From NCBI GenBank assembly GCA_021527695.1, contig JAKFAO010000012.1:806001-870000 (forward strand): a DNA stretch of 64,000 nt. Direction: 5' to 3'. Made by a program: the position numbers and the translations under genes. The notes under the pieces were generated by a model, which made no database searches, was not told the origin of the DNA, and saw only the letters and a list, made by a program, of their open reading frames with translations. The stretch's first letter is position 1; each line of letters begins with the position of its first letter. The stretch comes from Naematelia aurantialba. Lineage: Eukaryota > Basidiomycota > Tremellomycetes > Tremellales > Naemateliaceae. Below are positions 23,417-32,799 of the stretch, one piece after another.

Positions 23417-26400
23417 TCACACCCCCGGAGCGATGGTCAACTCCATGGTCAACTCCTTGTTGTTCGGGGTGTGGTGTTGTGGCTGATGCCGCCTGTAGTA
23501 CACGCGCTTTCCCCACTTGTAAGCCTCCGTCGCGGCGAGGTACACGAAGATCATCCCGAACTGCATCTACGTCAGCGGAACGTCTGGAAAATCTGGACAC
23601 CAGGCAGAGGAGGGCAGAAGGGCACGCACGACGATGCCCCATTCCCACCCGAGCGCGCCGATGAGGAACACCTTGTTGTTGATGACGGGGATGTAGACGA
23701 CGGGGAAGGTCGTCAGCGCGAGCACGACGGCGCACCACAGGAGAACCTTGTTGTCGAGGAGGTTGACCTGGAACAGCCCGCGGGTGAAGTGCTTGCACTC
23801 GAACGAATGGATCATCCTGAAAGCAATCCATCAGTGCATGCCGGTTGGGACTCGGTATGTAATATCGAACGTGACTGACAGGATGATGACGAGAGTGGCA
23901 AAACAGGTACTGCGCGCCTGGAACACCGGGCTGCAGATGACATCGTCCGTCTCGTTGCAGTACAGACCTAGGTCTCCGGGGAAGTACCCCCAGAGCACGA
24001 TCACAAAGTTGACCAGGCTGGTAAGAAAGTTAGCGTGGGCGGTCGCCATAATGTTAAGGCGAAGGAGACGCTCACGAAAGAGAGCCCATGAGGAAGCCGT
24101 AGAACACAAGGTCGACGTAGAACTCGAGCGTGAAGATCTGGTGAAATGCCTCGGGAGGCTGGTCCATCGCGTCGTCGGCCGTGGGCTCGAGACCCAAGGC
24201 GAGTGCTGGTGGTCCCGCCGCAAGCGTGTTGCTACGACCATCAGCAACCAGGACGGAGAGCAAGGGGGTATGCGACTTGCATCCAGAGCGCTGCGACTGG
24301 TGATAGCGGGAAAACAGCCTGGCTGTTGTCGTCCTGGAACGCAAGACCAATCATGAGAACGATAATTTCGGCAAGATTGCCAGACAAGAGGTACTGAATT
24401 TTCTCAGTTCAGTCACAAAGTACAGTATCGGAAGTATGTCAAACGCACCAGAAGGAATTTGCAGAGATTACGGAACACGGATCGACCCTTCCGCACAGCT
24501 CGACAGATGGTCGCAAAGTTGTCATCCGCGAGCACCAAGTTGGAGCTTTGCTTCGCAACGTCGCTTCCGGTGCCCATGCCAACTCCGACATCGGCGCGTT
24601 TGAGCGACGGCGCGTCGTTCACCCCATCTCCCGTCATCACTGTCGTCTGTCCCCGCCTGTGGATGGCATCAACCATCCTCACTTTCGTTTCCGGCGCGCA
24701 CCGAGCCACGACCAGTGGCAGCTCGGGCAAGTTGTCGATTGCCTCATCTGACAGGGCATCGAATTGTTGTCCTGTCATCACTGCTTCCTTTCCATAAGAC
24801 TTGTCAAGAATACCGATAGACAGTGCGATCGCGGTGGCGGTCGCGGGATGGTCGCCCGTCAACATGCGCGGGGTGATCCCAGCACGCTGACAGTCAGCTA
24901 CTGCGCCTGCCGATTCCTTGCGAGGAGGATCGAAGATGCCGGCAAGACCAAGGAAAGTGAAATCGGCTTCGAACTCGTCCCTCGACAGCGACTTTATTCG
25001 TTGGGCTTCGGATGCCGGCAGACGCTTGCCACATAGTGCGAGGACGCGCAAACCCTGTCCAGCAAGAGCATCCATCTTGTCTACGATCTCTTCCTTCAGA
25101 GCTCCGGTGAGATCTTGGTCGTGAATCTTCGTGCATCGCTCGAACACCCGCTCCACAGCGCCTTTGAGCAAACACAGCACGTGCCCCTGTGAGCCGTCCT
25201 CTGGCTGGTAGACGTAGGCGATCGACATTCGCTTGACGGTAGAGTCGAATGGATGTTCCACAAGCTGCTCGTAATGACCAGAGACGCCCACAGTTGGAGG
25301 CCGAAGTGAACTGGCAGTCACGACACTCTCGCGGCGGCCAAGTGAGTTGTCGTCTGGCGGGTGATGCGGTCGATGCGTAAGGAACGGCTTGCCGTACCCC
25401 AATTTGTGTGCAGCCACTTGAAGTGCAATCTCCGTCGGGTCGCCATTCGCCTCCCACGCGCCGCCCTCAGCAGGGCGATTAAGAGCAGCCTGATTGCATA
25501 GAGACGCACACAGTGCCAGCTCATGGAAGGACTGCTCCAGCGCATGAATGTCGACGACGTTGAGTTGGCTCTCGATTAGGTCGTGTGAGTCCTGAGTAGC
25601 CTGACGCTTAGGAGCCTTGAGGTCCAGCACATCGCCTCGTGTGAGCGCCGTAGAGTCAGCACGGACCTCCCCGCGAGGATAAAAGGCGTCGGCGCCAGTC
25701 TCTACGGAGTATGATTGGCCCTCCTTGGTATTAAGAATGGCAGGCTTCGAAGGATCGGCATCGAGAGACGGCACCCAGAACTTGCGCACAACCATTCGGC
25801 CCACCGTCAGTGTGCCGGTCTAAAATGGATCAGTGTGACATTGAGAAACAAGTGGGATCTGCTTACTTTGTCGGAGCACACATTCTCCACGCCAGCGAGA
25901 GCCTCGATAGCATCCATCCGCCTTACGAGAGCGTTACGCGATGCCAGGTCTGTAGAGGCACGAGCCAGTGTCAGGCTGACAACGGCGATGAGGGATGCCG
26001 GCAGGATGGAGACCGCAGCTGCAACAGCATATGTGGCGACCGATAAGGGCACATCGCGGAACCCGGTAGATGCGACGACGACCACGGCGGTGATGCAAGC
26101 TGCCCCCAGCAGGAAATATGCAAGCTTGTTGAGCCTTGGTACTCATCAGCACGTCGTCATGCAGCCGGACGGTGCAGGCGGGAAGCGAAGACGAAGATTC
26201 GTAGTTTTGTTAAGGGTGGTTTGGATGAATAGAGTACATACTTTATCTGAAGAGGTGTGGTCTCTGCGACACCGAGGACAACCTTGCATTTATGCCAAAA
26301 CGCGGCGAAACCCCGTTCCGAGCGCTTAGCCTTGGACTCGAGAGCTTGTGCAATTTTGCCAATCTCCGTTGCCATCCCGGTGGATGTGATGACTGCCCGT

Positions 26401-27340
26401 GTGCGTCCTTTGGTAATTTGAGATCCGGAGAAGATCATGTTGATTCGATCGCTGCGAGATGAGTAAGCCGGTTTTCAGAAACGGAGTGGACGCTCTGGGA
26501 ACATACCCGACTGGACAGTCCTCTTCGTCGATTGGTTCGGACTGCTTGGAAACCGGTAGACTCTCGCCTTCAAAGATGAATAAACCCTTGTAGTGGCAGG
26601 TCACAATAACTTACCGGTGAGGAACGCTTCATCTGCCTCGAGATTGGCCAGATGACCGTCTAGGATGCGGCCATCGGCAGGGACGATGTCGCCATTTCGC
26701 ACGACGACAATGTCTCCAGGCACTACTTCTTCCACGGGGATGACCTTGGTGGTTGGTTGGTTTGAGCTGTCTGCGTGTCTGATGACTGTAGCTTGCGGTG
26801 CTCCAACGGATTCCAAAGATGCCACCGTCTACGCCACTGATCAGCTCTCGTAGAAAGAAGCACGCGAAAAGGAAGTCACTTTTTCCGCTTGCCATTCGGT
26901 GAAGCTTCCCACTGTCACATTGAGGAGGATGAGCGCGGCAATGACGCCCCCGCTGATCCAGTCCATTGTACCCAATGAGACCGCCATTGCAGCAACTGTC
27001 GGGCAGGGTCGTTAGTTCATCCCAGACCATGCCCTGTTAGAAGACACGCACTCAGCACTAGCGACATGGCATTGCCGAATTGTCTGGCCACGATCTTGAG
27101 GGGACTGGGCCTCTTTGGCGGCCTGAGTCGGTTTGGGCCATACTGTTGCAATCTATTCTTTGCCTCGGATGCAGAGAGACCGATGCTGGCGTCACCCTGG
27201 AGAGCTTCGAGGACTTTAGCAGAGGGTGTAGTGTGAGGCTTAAATGGGAGTGATTGCGAGACTGCTGTCGAACCAGTGTCGGCTCGTGGCAGTCCTTCGT
27301 TGTTCAGCTTCTCTGCGGACATCGCATGCGAGGATGACAC
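23417..27340 (-). CDS. P-type ATPase, ENA-type (subfamily IID) Na+/K+ efflux pump
   Basis: A long multi-exon gene starting MSSSHAMSAEKLN. The N-terminal cation-ATPase domain (LGLSASEAKNRLQQYGPNRL-like) precedes TM1-2, and the actuator loop holds DEAFLTG-ESLPVSK, whose TGES spans an intron. M4 reads AVSILPASLIAVVSLTLARA. The phosphorylation site is VCSDK-TGTLT, again split by an intron at about 25808-25820. The nucleotide-binding region has NGDPTEIALQVAAHKLG and LLKGAVERVF. It is followed by RMLTGDHPATATAIALSIGI and MTGDGVNDAPSLKRADVGVG. C-terminal membrane segments include YLLSGNLAEIIVLMIGLAF and TTFPVVYIPVINNKVFLIG, and the last exon ends MELTIAPGV. SILPASLI and SGNLAEIIVLM fit fungal ENA pumps, which extrude Na+ (or K+) at high pH or salt. 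The transported ion is inferred. Confidence 0.87.
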
Positions 27341-28270
27341 AGAAAGACAGCGCTGATGAGGGATGTGCTTCTATATGCTCTGCGAACGTTCGTTCTCATC
27401 GGTGGTTGCCGGGCCAAGAGTCCGAACCAACGCGGGAATGGGTCTTGGCACTACTCACCGAAGTGTCGACGCTACATGGCGACCGATCCCCTCCTGCTGT
27501 TGCTGCGGTGCCATACAGAATCCAAGTGAGATGGTGAACGAGCCAAGCTTTACGGCCTTGGCATTGCAGTATGATGTAATGGACCAGCCAGCGAGGAGCT
27601 GTACGTTCTCCAGGAGTGTACTAAGGCTTCTCTTAGCCAAGTGGTACTTCTTATAGCCAAGTTTTTGGTCCCCCTGAAATCTCTTCAGTCTGGGTGTCGT
27701 GCGTGATCCTTTCGACAAGCTACCAAGAGGACACATGTCGGCTTGGCGTCGGAATATGTGTCATCAGACTCTCGTAAGCAATCTGTCGCGCTGAGATGGC
27801 GGTCAACCTCGGATTTCATGGTGTTCGTGCTGGTGGCAGCATCAGCAGCGGGTGATCGCCGCCTTGGAGGTTACCGCAGCACTGTGTACCGCTTGTCAGC
27901 TTCCATGCATAGCACCGGGCCTGACACCATGCACAGAGTTCTTACAACCCGCGGATATCAAGGAAAGTGGCCGGCAAAGTTGCAATAGTGACCCAATCGT
28001 TGCCATGTCACCGCGTGGTTTGAGAGTAAACACTATGCACATCGTTCCCATGAGATACGAGGCGGTACGTTTGAATACCGGAGCTGACGAGAAGGATGTA
28101 TCGGATAGCGAGCGAGTGAGACTCGGTGGCGAGCAGCCACGCTATTATCGTAATCTGGACGGAATCAAAATGTCTCCGCCCCAGTTGGCAAAACATTACG
28201 TGCGAGTCGGGACAGCTTTTAGCTTTTTTTTCGAGTTGTGTTTCTCTGAATCCCGCTCTCTACACGCAGC
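27341..28270. promoter_or_regulatory. divergent intergenic region, ENA ATPase / DUF1275
   Basis: 930 bp, long for this window, between two divergent membrane-protein genes. Chance ORFs occur on both strands but none looks coding. Longer upstream DNA would suit a stress-regulated ENA promoter (inference). No specific motif identified. Confidence 0.4.
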
Positions 28271-29494
28271 ATGGGCGAGCCTAAGCCTCCATCTGACGAA
28301 TCGCTCGAGACGGGCGGTCTGCCTGAACCACAGCAGCCCGTTATAAGTCGGTTCTGGACATATCTGCACGGCGACATCGACAGCAAAGCTGTCAACCCAG
28401 TCTCGATTTATGCTGCATTCTTGACGGGCTTCACCTCGGCACCAACTTTCTCCGCATGCTATGTCTGGTGAGTGGATCGACGACAATAACATGCGTGCTG
28501 CCTGCTTATCTTGCCGTAGGTGTGGCTTCCAAACGTAAATTATATTCAGTGTATCGGTGCGGGCGAGCGTAGCTGAGTACGGTTTGTAGAGGCAATGTTG
28601 CCCAACTTGGTCTCGCTTTGGCCCGGACGTTCAACGTGGAGCCTTACCGGACATCAGGTTTCCAAAAACCCGATCAGCAGGCCCTATGCTCCCTTTTGTC
28701 ATTCCTCATCGGCACATCGCTCGGGCGGATAGGTGACCGGATAGGTTCGAAGCGACGAATATGGCTTGTCATGGCTACTTTTGCCCAGGCATTGATGGCT
28801 ATGGCCGCCGCGATCGCTGCACACTATGACGACGAGACGGGAATTGCGCTGTGAGTGTTCTGGCTGATCTCAAGGACAAATGTACTAATTGGCGGCTGTA
28901 GGGAGCGTGGACAGCCGAGTTGGCGGCACGCCAAGGGATTCGTAGCATTGGCTTTCCTGTCTGCTTCTCTGGGACTGCAGGTGCGTTACAAGCCGCTTCT
29001 CCGGCGATGCTGCTAACGCGATGGCCATAGGGTATCATGGGCAAGGTGATTGGCGGCGGTCTCGTCGTTGTTATCTCCTCAGCTGACGTCAATCTGTAGC
29101 GTATCGCATCCCCGCTGAACACTACCATTGTGTGAGCTCACTATAGTCTGGCCGATCAATGAGTTGCAGCTGACACTGTTCTCCTTGATAGCTTGACAAC
29201 GACTGTAAGCCGCGACACGTGATCTGCTTTGTACGGATGGCGTCACTGATACCCCGATAGTGGGTTGAGATCTTCAACGATCCCTTACTGCTCAACCTCC
29301 ACCCGACCGCATCGCGCGATGTCCGTGTTGGCGGTGTCTTCTGCGTCTTCCTCGGAGCGTTTTGCGCCCGTGCAATTTTGGGATCGCGATGCGGTATGGC
29401 CGGTACATTAGGTGTCCTCGCAGCTCTCCGGCTCGGTCAGCTGGTCTGGTGGGTTCTGACTCCGTCAGTCTTGCCCAAGACGGGGAACGCGTAG
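28271..29494 (+). CDS. DUF1275 (YoaK family) multi-pass membrane protein
   Basis: Several short introns. The reconstructed protein starts MGEPKPPSDESLETGG and then reads VSIYAAFLTGFTSAPTFSAC, TGNVAQLGLALARTF (the conserved TGN block) and LLSFLIGTSLGRIGDRIGSK. Further on come RIWLVMATFAQALMAMAAAI, GFVALAFLSASLGLQGIMGK, LTTTWVEIFNDPLL and VGGVFCVFLGAFCARAILG, ending VLPKTGNA. TGN followed by a FLxGxxxG-like segment and a late SLGLQ-NxxxSPLNTT helix is the DUF1275 signature. Members have about six helices; the substrate is unknown. One donor (AACGTAAAT at about 28535) is weak but keeps phase. Confidence 0.82.
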
Positions 29495-29829
29495 AGGGGG
29501 TTGTGGCTAGATATCTAGATTTCGGTTCCTCATGCTCGCGCTAGCGCACAATTGCATTACCAAGCATATCCGGTCTGCATGCGATACACATGTTTCTCTC
29601 CTTCAAGACAGCATGACGCTGGGAGCAGTGATACTGCCGCTACCAACTACTGCATATCCACGACACCTGACGACGGCACCACATACACAAATACTCGGAG
29701 CACATAGACGTATAAAACCATACGCAAAGGACGCCGGCAAAGCAAGATGAATGAACTCTGTTGAACTAGGACACTTCTCCCTCCTCCGACGAGGTTGTGT
29801 CACATCGCCCCCGGTACAGTCAGATGCCG
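29495..29829. other. convergent intergenic region
   Basis: 335 bp between the DUF1275 stop and the coiled-coil orphan stop. Nothing seen. Confidence 0.5.
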
Positions 29830-31641
29830 CTATCTGAAGCTGGTAGTACTTGGATGACGCCCTTCCGAACCGTCCGTCGTCAGTGGGGGATCCGTGTCCA
29901 GTCTCGAAGCGGGAGCTTGGGAAGCATCCCAGCACTTCAGGTAGCGCTTCCCTTTCAGTCTTTTGCCTACTGGCTTCACCTTCCGTAAGGCATTCCCGCT
30001 TTGCTCAAGCCTGTACTTGTTTTTCTTGCTGCCGTCGTAGTCGCCTCTAGTGACCCAATCGAACTTCTCCTGCTCGTTCTGCAAGACCAATAAGTTCTTC
30101 CCCTCTAACCATTCCTCGAATGCATTCACGTAAGAGACTGTGGTCAACGGATCGTCCTTGACGAATGACGCCATATCAGCGTGATCCACATCGGGTATTC
30201 CAGCGAAGATGCGAAACGATTTGTCTTCTTGCAGGGTTTTAGTCGTCCAAAGCTTGTATCCTTTATAGTCCATGCCGCCCTTGGGCATCTCACTGAACTG
30301 GGAATCGGTCATCCCAATTTCTGCCGTGGTTACGTTTTCCAGCGGTTTCATCATGGCTTCTACTAACCGCTGCTGGCGACGACCCTGTATCTTGTCTCGG
30401 TAACTGAATTCCAGTTTCCTCAAGTCGTCGGCTTCTCTGCTCTTGTCTGCAAGCTGCTCGAGACTGTTCATTTCGTCCTGGTCGGCGGCAATAACGCGAA
30501 TGCCATGTTTGAGGACAGAGGAATACGCTTCGCTCCATGCGTCGAAATTCACCCCGTCCATCGACTTGACAGCTTCGCGAGTGTCGGCGCCTGATAGTGC
30601 CGGATACGCCGTGTGGAGCTGGCTCAATGAAAGAAGGCGATTTTCTTGTAACGTGGCTTCTTCCTCGTCGTAAATTTCCCCTTCCTGCTCAGACATGCCG
30701 CTTCGCAGCGCGTGCCGCCTGTCATTACCATAATGGTAATGCATCGGGAAATGCTCTTGCAATGTCCCGTCGCGTAGGAGTGGGACACCGCATCCTTCAG
30801 TGCGGGTCAGAACATCCATAGCTGTGTAGTCTGTCAATCCCGCTCGGAACCGAGACGCCCTATCTGGATCATTCATTGAAATGTATTCGCTTCTGGCGCG
30901 ACGCGGACAAGGCTTGTGAGGCGGGTCCGAGTCGTCATCAGCGAATGTCTGAGTCGTATTGGAAACATGCACAGACTTCGGTTCAGACGCAGTAGCGTTC
31001 TCAGACGGGGGCTTCGATGAGGTCGATTGGGCCGCGGACTGATTAGGAGTGCCGGCAGTTGACGGTCGCCTCGACCAGTCAGACGCAGATATCGTACCAT
31101 CCATCATTTGCTCGGTCAGCTGTTTCAGCCTCACGTTCTCCCTCTGCTGTCTTTCGAGGTCCCTCTGCTGTTTTTCGAGGTCCGCCCTTTGTTGCGCATA
31201 TGCCCTCTTCCAGTACTCGACGTCCTTCTCAGTGCCGTCGGTCAGCGGACTGTCAGTGTGAGTCTGAATTGAGCTGCCGCCCAATTTGTTGCCTGCACCA
31301 GGAAACGCTGACGAATATCTGGGTGTAGGCGGCCGCGTGCACCTGGGGACTGTGTTGGTGCTCGGAGAGGTACTACTCGGTGTGGTCTCCATAGCTGTCG
31401 GGTAAGGTGTGCCCAGGGTCTGTCCATTGCCAGGGAATCCACTGCTCGAAGAGCCCGTCAGACGGGTGGAAGCAGTGTCGAACGGTGTGAGGGGAACCGA
31501 CGACGCAGTTGTTTGAGGTCTCTTGAGGGCGGATTTTAGACGCGTCGTGTTGGTTCGAGGGTCCAAGTAGAGGGTGGAGCCCTGAGAAGAGCTGGCAGTT
31601 CTACTCTGAGGGGGCAGGGTGTAAGTCGTCGTAGTTGACAT
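29830..31641 (-). CDS. hypothetical coiled-coil protein, 603 aa
   Basis: One uninterrupted frame of 603 residues, unusual here because most genes are split. The first 145 residues are Ser/Thr/Pro-rich. A Gln/Glu/Arg coiled coil follows (AQQRADLEKQQRDLERQQRE). Further on is a conserved-looking mid-region (ASRFRAGLTDYTAMDVLTRT; GMSEQEGEIYDEEEATLQEN). A C-terminal globular part contains VNFDAWSEAYSSVLKHGIRV, ADMASFVKDDPLTTVSYVNA and FEEWLEGKNLLVLQNEQEKF, with a basic tail. I recognise no family. The lack of introns could mean retroposition or a lineage-specific gene. FEEWLEGKN resembles the capsid-like Gag fold region of some retroelements only very loosely, and I do not claim it. Confidence 0.65.
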   Translation of the reverse strand: MSTTTTYTLPPQSRTASSSQGSTLYLDPRTNTTRLKSALKRPQTTASSVPLTPFDTASTRLTGSSSSGFPGNGQTLGTPYPTAMETTPSSTSPSTNTVPRCTRPPTPRYSSAFPGAGNKLGGSSIQTHTDSPLTDGTEKDVEYWKRAYAQQRADLEKQQRDLERQQRENVRLKQLTEQMMDGTISASDWSRRPSTAGTPNQSAAQSTSSKPPSENATASEPKSVHVSNTTQTFADDDSDPPHKPCPRRARSEYISMNDPDRASRFRAGLTDYTAMDVLTRTEGCGVPLLRDGTLQEHFPMHYHYGNDRRHALRSGMSEQEGEIYDEEEATLQENRLLSLSQLHTAYPALSGADTREAVKSMDGVNFDAWSEAYSSVLKHGIRVIAADQDEMNSLEQLADKSREADDLRKLEFSYRDKIQGRRQQRLVEAMMKPLENVTTAEIGMTDSQFSEMPKGGMDYKGYKLWTTKTLQEDKSFRIFAGIPDVDHADMASFVKDDPLTTVSYVNAFEEWLEGKNLLVLQNEQEKFDWVTRGDYDGSKKNKYRLEQSGNALRKVKPVGKRLKGKRYLKCWDASQAPASRLDTDPPLTTDGSEGRHPSTTSFR

Positions 31642-32027
31642 GATGTCCGTTCAAACTTGAGTAGTCTGAATGTGGTTGAAACCAAGAAAGCGTCGGTGGC
31701 GAAGAATGAAATAAAGCTATGTGAGCTGTATCCAGGCAATGAAAGGACAGCGAGGGCTCCTTCATTCGACCTTTGTGAAGGTCCCCGAAAACGCCGGCCA
31801 GTCGCTGGACCTTTCAACTCGGCGACAACGAGGACAGGGATGTGGCGCCTCATCCTCACAATAGCGTCGTGTTTGTCTGTGCCGAGCGCAAGTTCTACTC
31901 TTCTGTGCAATGAGTGGTCTCAGCAGGTCGGTGAGGCGAGAGAACACAAACCATGGGCGGAAGACATTAGCCATGGATGCCCAGCTCGCTGCTGGAATTT
32001 CATCGATAAGCCATGCATACCACGCTC
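31642..32027. other. intergenic
   Basis: Between the coiled-coil orphan start and the NDUFA1 stop, both minus strand. Nothing notable seen. Confidence 0.5.
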
Positions 32028-32503
32028 TCAGGGCACTCGTTCCGTCGGGTAGACACTGTTTGTGGCAAACTCCTTCGGGGCTATTGGGTCAGTCTATCGC
32101 ATCGTCAGTCGTTATACTTCATCACACGATTTAATGAGAGACAGCACCTACCCGTTGCCGTCTGAAATGTCCTGTCAATCTACGATCCCGCTCCATCATC
32201 ATCTTATCAAAGCCGTCTAGACTGTATCGTGCATCCTAAGGTGCAGGATCAATATGACTGCCTGGACAAGCGGGATGGAATTGCGTCACTTACCTTGCCG
32301 TCATTCTGTGCTTGTCTGACGAAACGGAACAACGTCCCAGTCGCCGCGAAGCATGCGCTTAGCAGACCTAATTGTGAGATCAGTCAAAGGAGAATAGCAC
32401 GAGCCGCCATTGCGACCAACCAAAGGGGATAAGAGCCTACGCCGTCATCAGTACTCGTGTCATTGAAGAGAAGAGGTCGACAAACCTCCCAGGGAACAGG
32501 CAT
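32028..32503 (-). CDS. NDUFA1: NADH:ubiquinone oxidoreductase subunit MWFE (NDUFA1 homologue), 82 aa
   Basis: Five tiny exons: 32486-32503, 32421-32436, 32294-32367, 32148-32235 and 32028-32080. All have GT...AG ends and consistent phase, and they total 249 nt. The start MPVPWEALIPFGLLS is the fungal MWFE N-terminus with a single membrane helix. It is followed by GTLFRFVRQAQNDGK and the diagnostic FDKMMMERDRRLTG, ending with a short tail (EFATNSVYPTERVP). MWFE is an accessory subunit of the complex I membrane arm. Individual exons are too short to show as long ORFs, so the gene would be easily missed. It is divergent from eIF2B epsilon. Confidence 0.88.
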
Positions 32504-32799
32504 GCCGACTGCTTAATTTGGCGGTCGCACGTGAAGATGACTTGGCCACCTCTGGATGATTTCGCGTCACTGTCTCCGTGAAAGACACTCGATTGGTCTC
32601 CCGTCGAGGCTGCAGGAGGAGCTATTCAACAGGAGCAACAAGATATCAGAGCAAGCGCGGGTCTAGGCGGAAAAACAGGCGTGTGGCGCACGTGTTTACC
32701 ACGTTGCATTTGCTCCTTCGAATGACTCGAGCCTTGATGTCTTTCGCCAAAAGTCTCCAAGCCGTTATTTACACCTGGACCAGCTCTCACTTGAGCGCA
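32504..32799. promoter_or_regulatory. shared divergent promoter, NDUFA1 / eIF2B epsilon
   Basis: 296 bp between start codons on opposite strands. No clear motif identified. Confidence 0.45.

Noticed and set aside
23280..23831. 183-codon minus-strand frame, Arg-rich
   Set aside because: It overlaps the last ATPase exons in a wrong frame. The correct frame matches membrane helices of the pump.
27363..28346. Overlapping 80-160-codon plus-strand frames upstream of the DUF1275 gene
   Set aside because: No family resemblance or sensible composition, and they overlap each other. Treated as promoter DNA.
29830..31641. Retroelement Gag-like interpretation of the coiled-coil orphan
   Set aside because: Only a loose resemblance in one short stretch; no zinc knuckle, protease, reverse transcriptase or long terminal repeats nearby.
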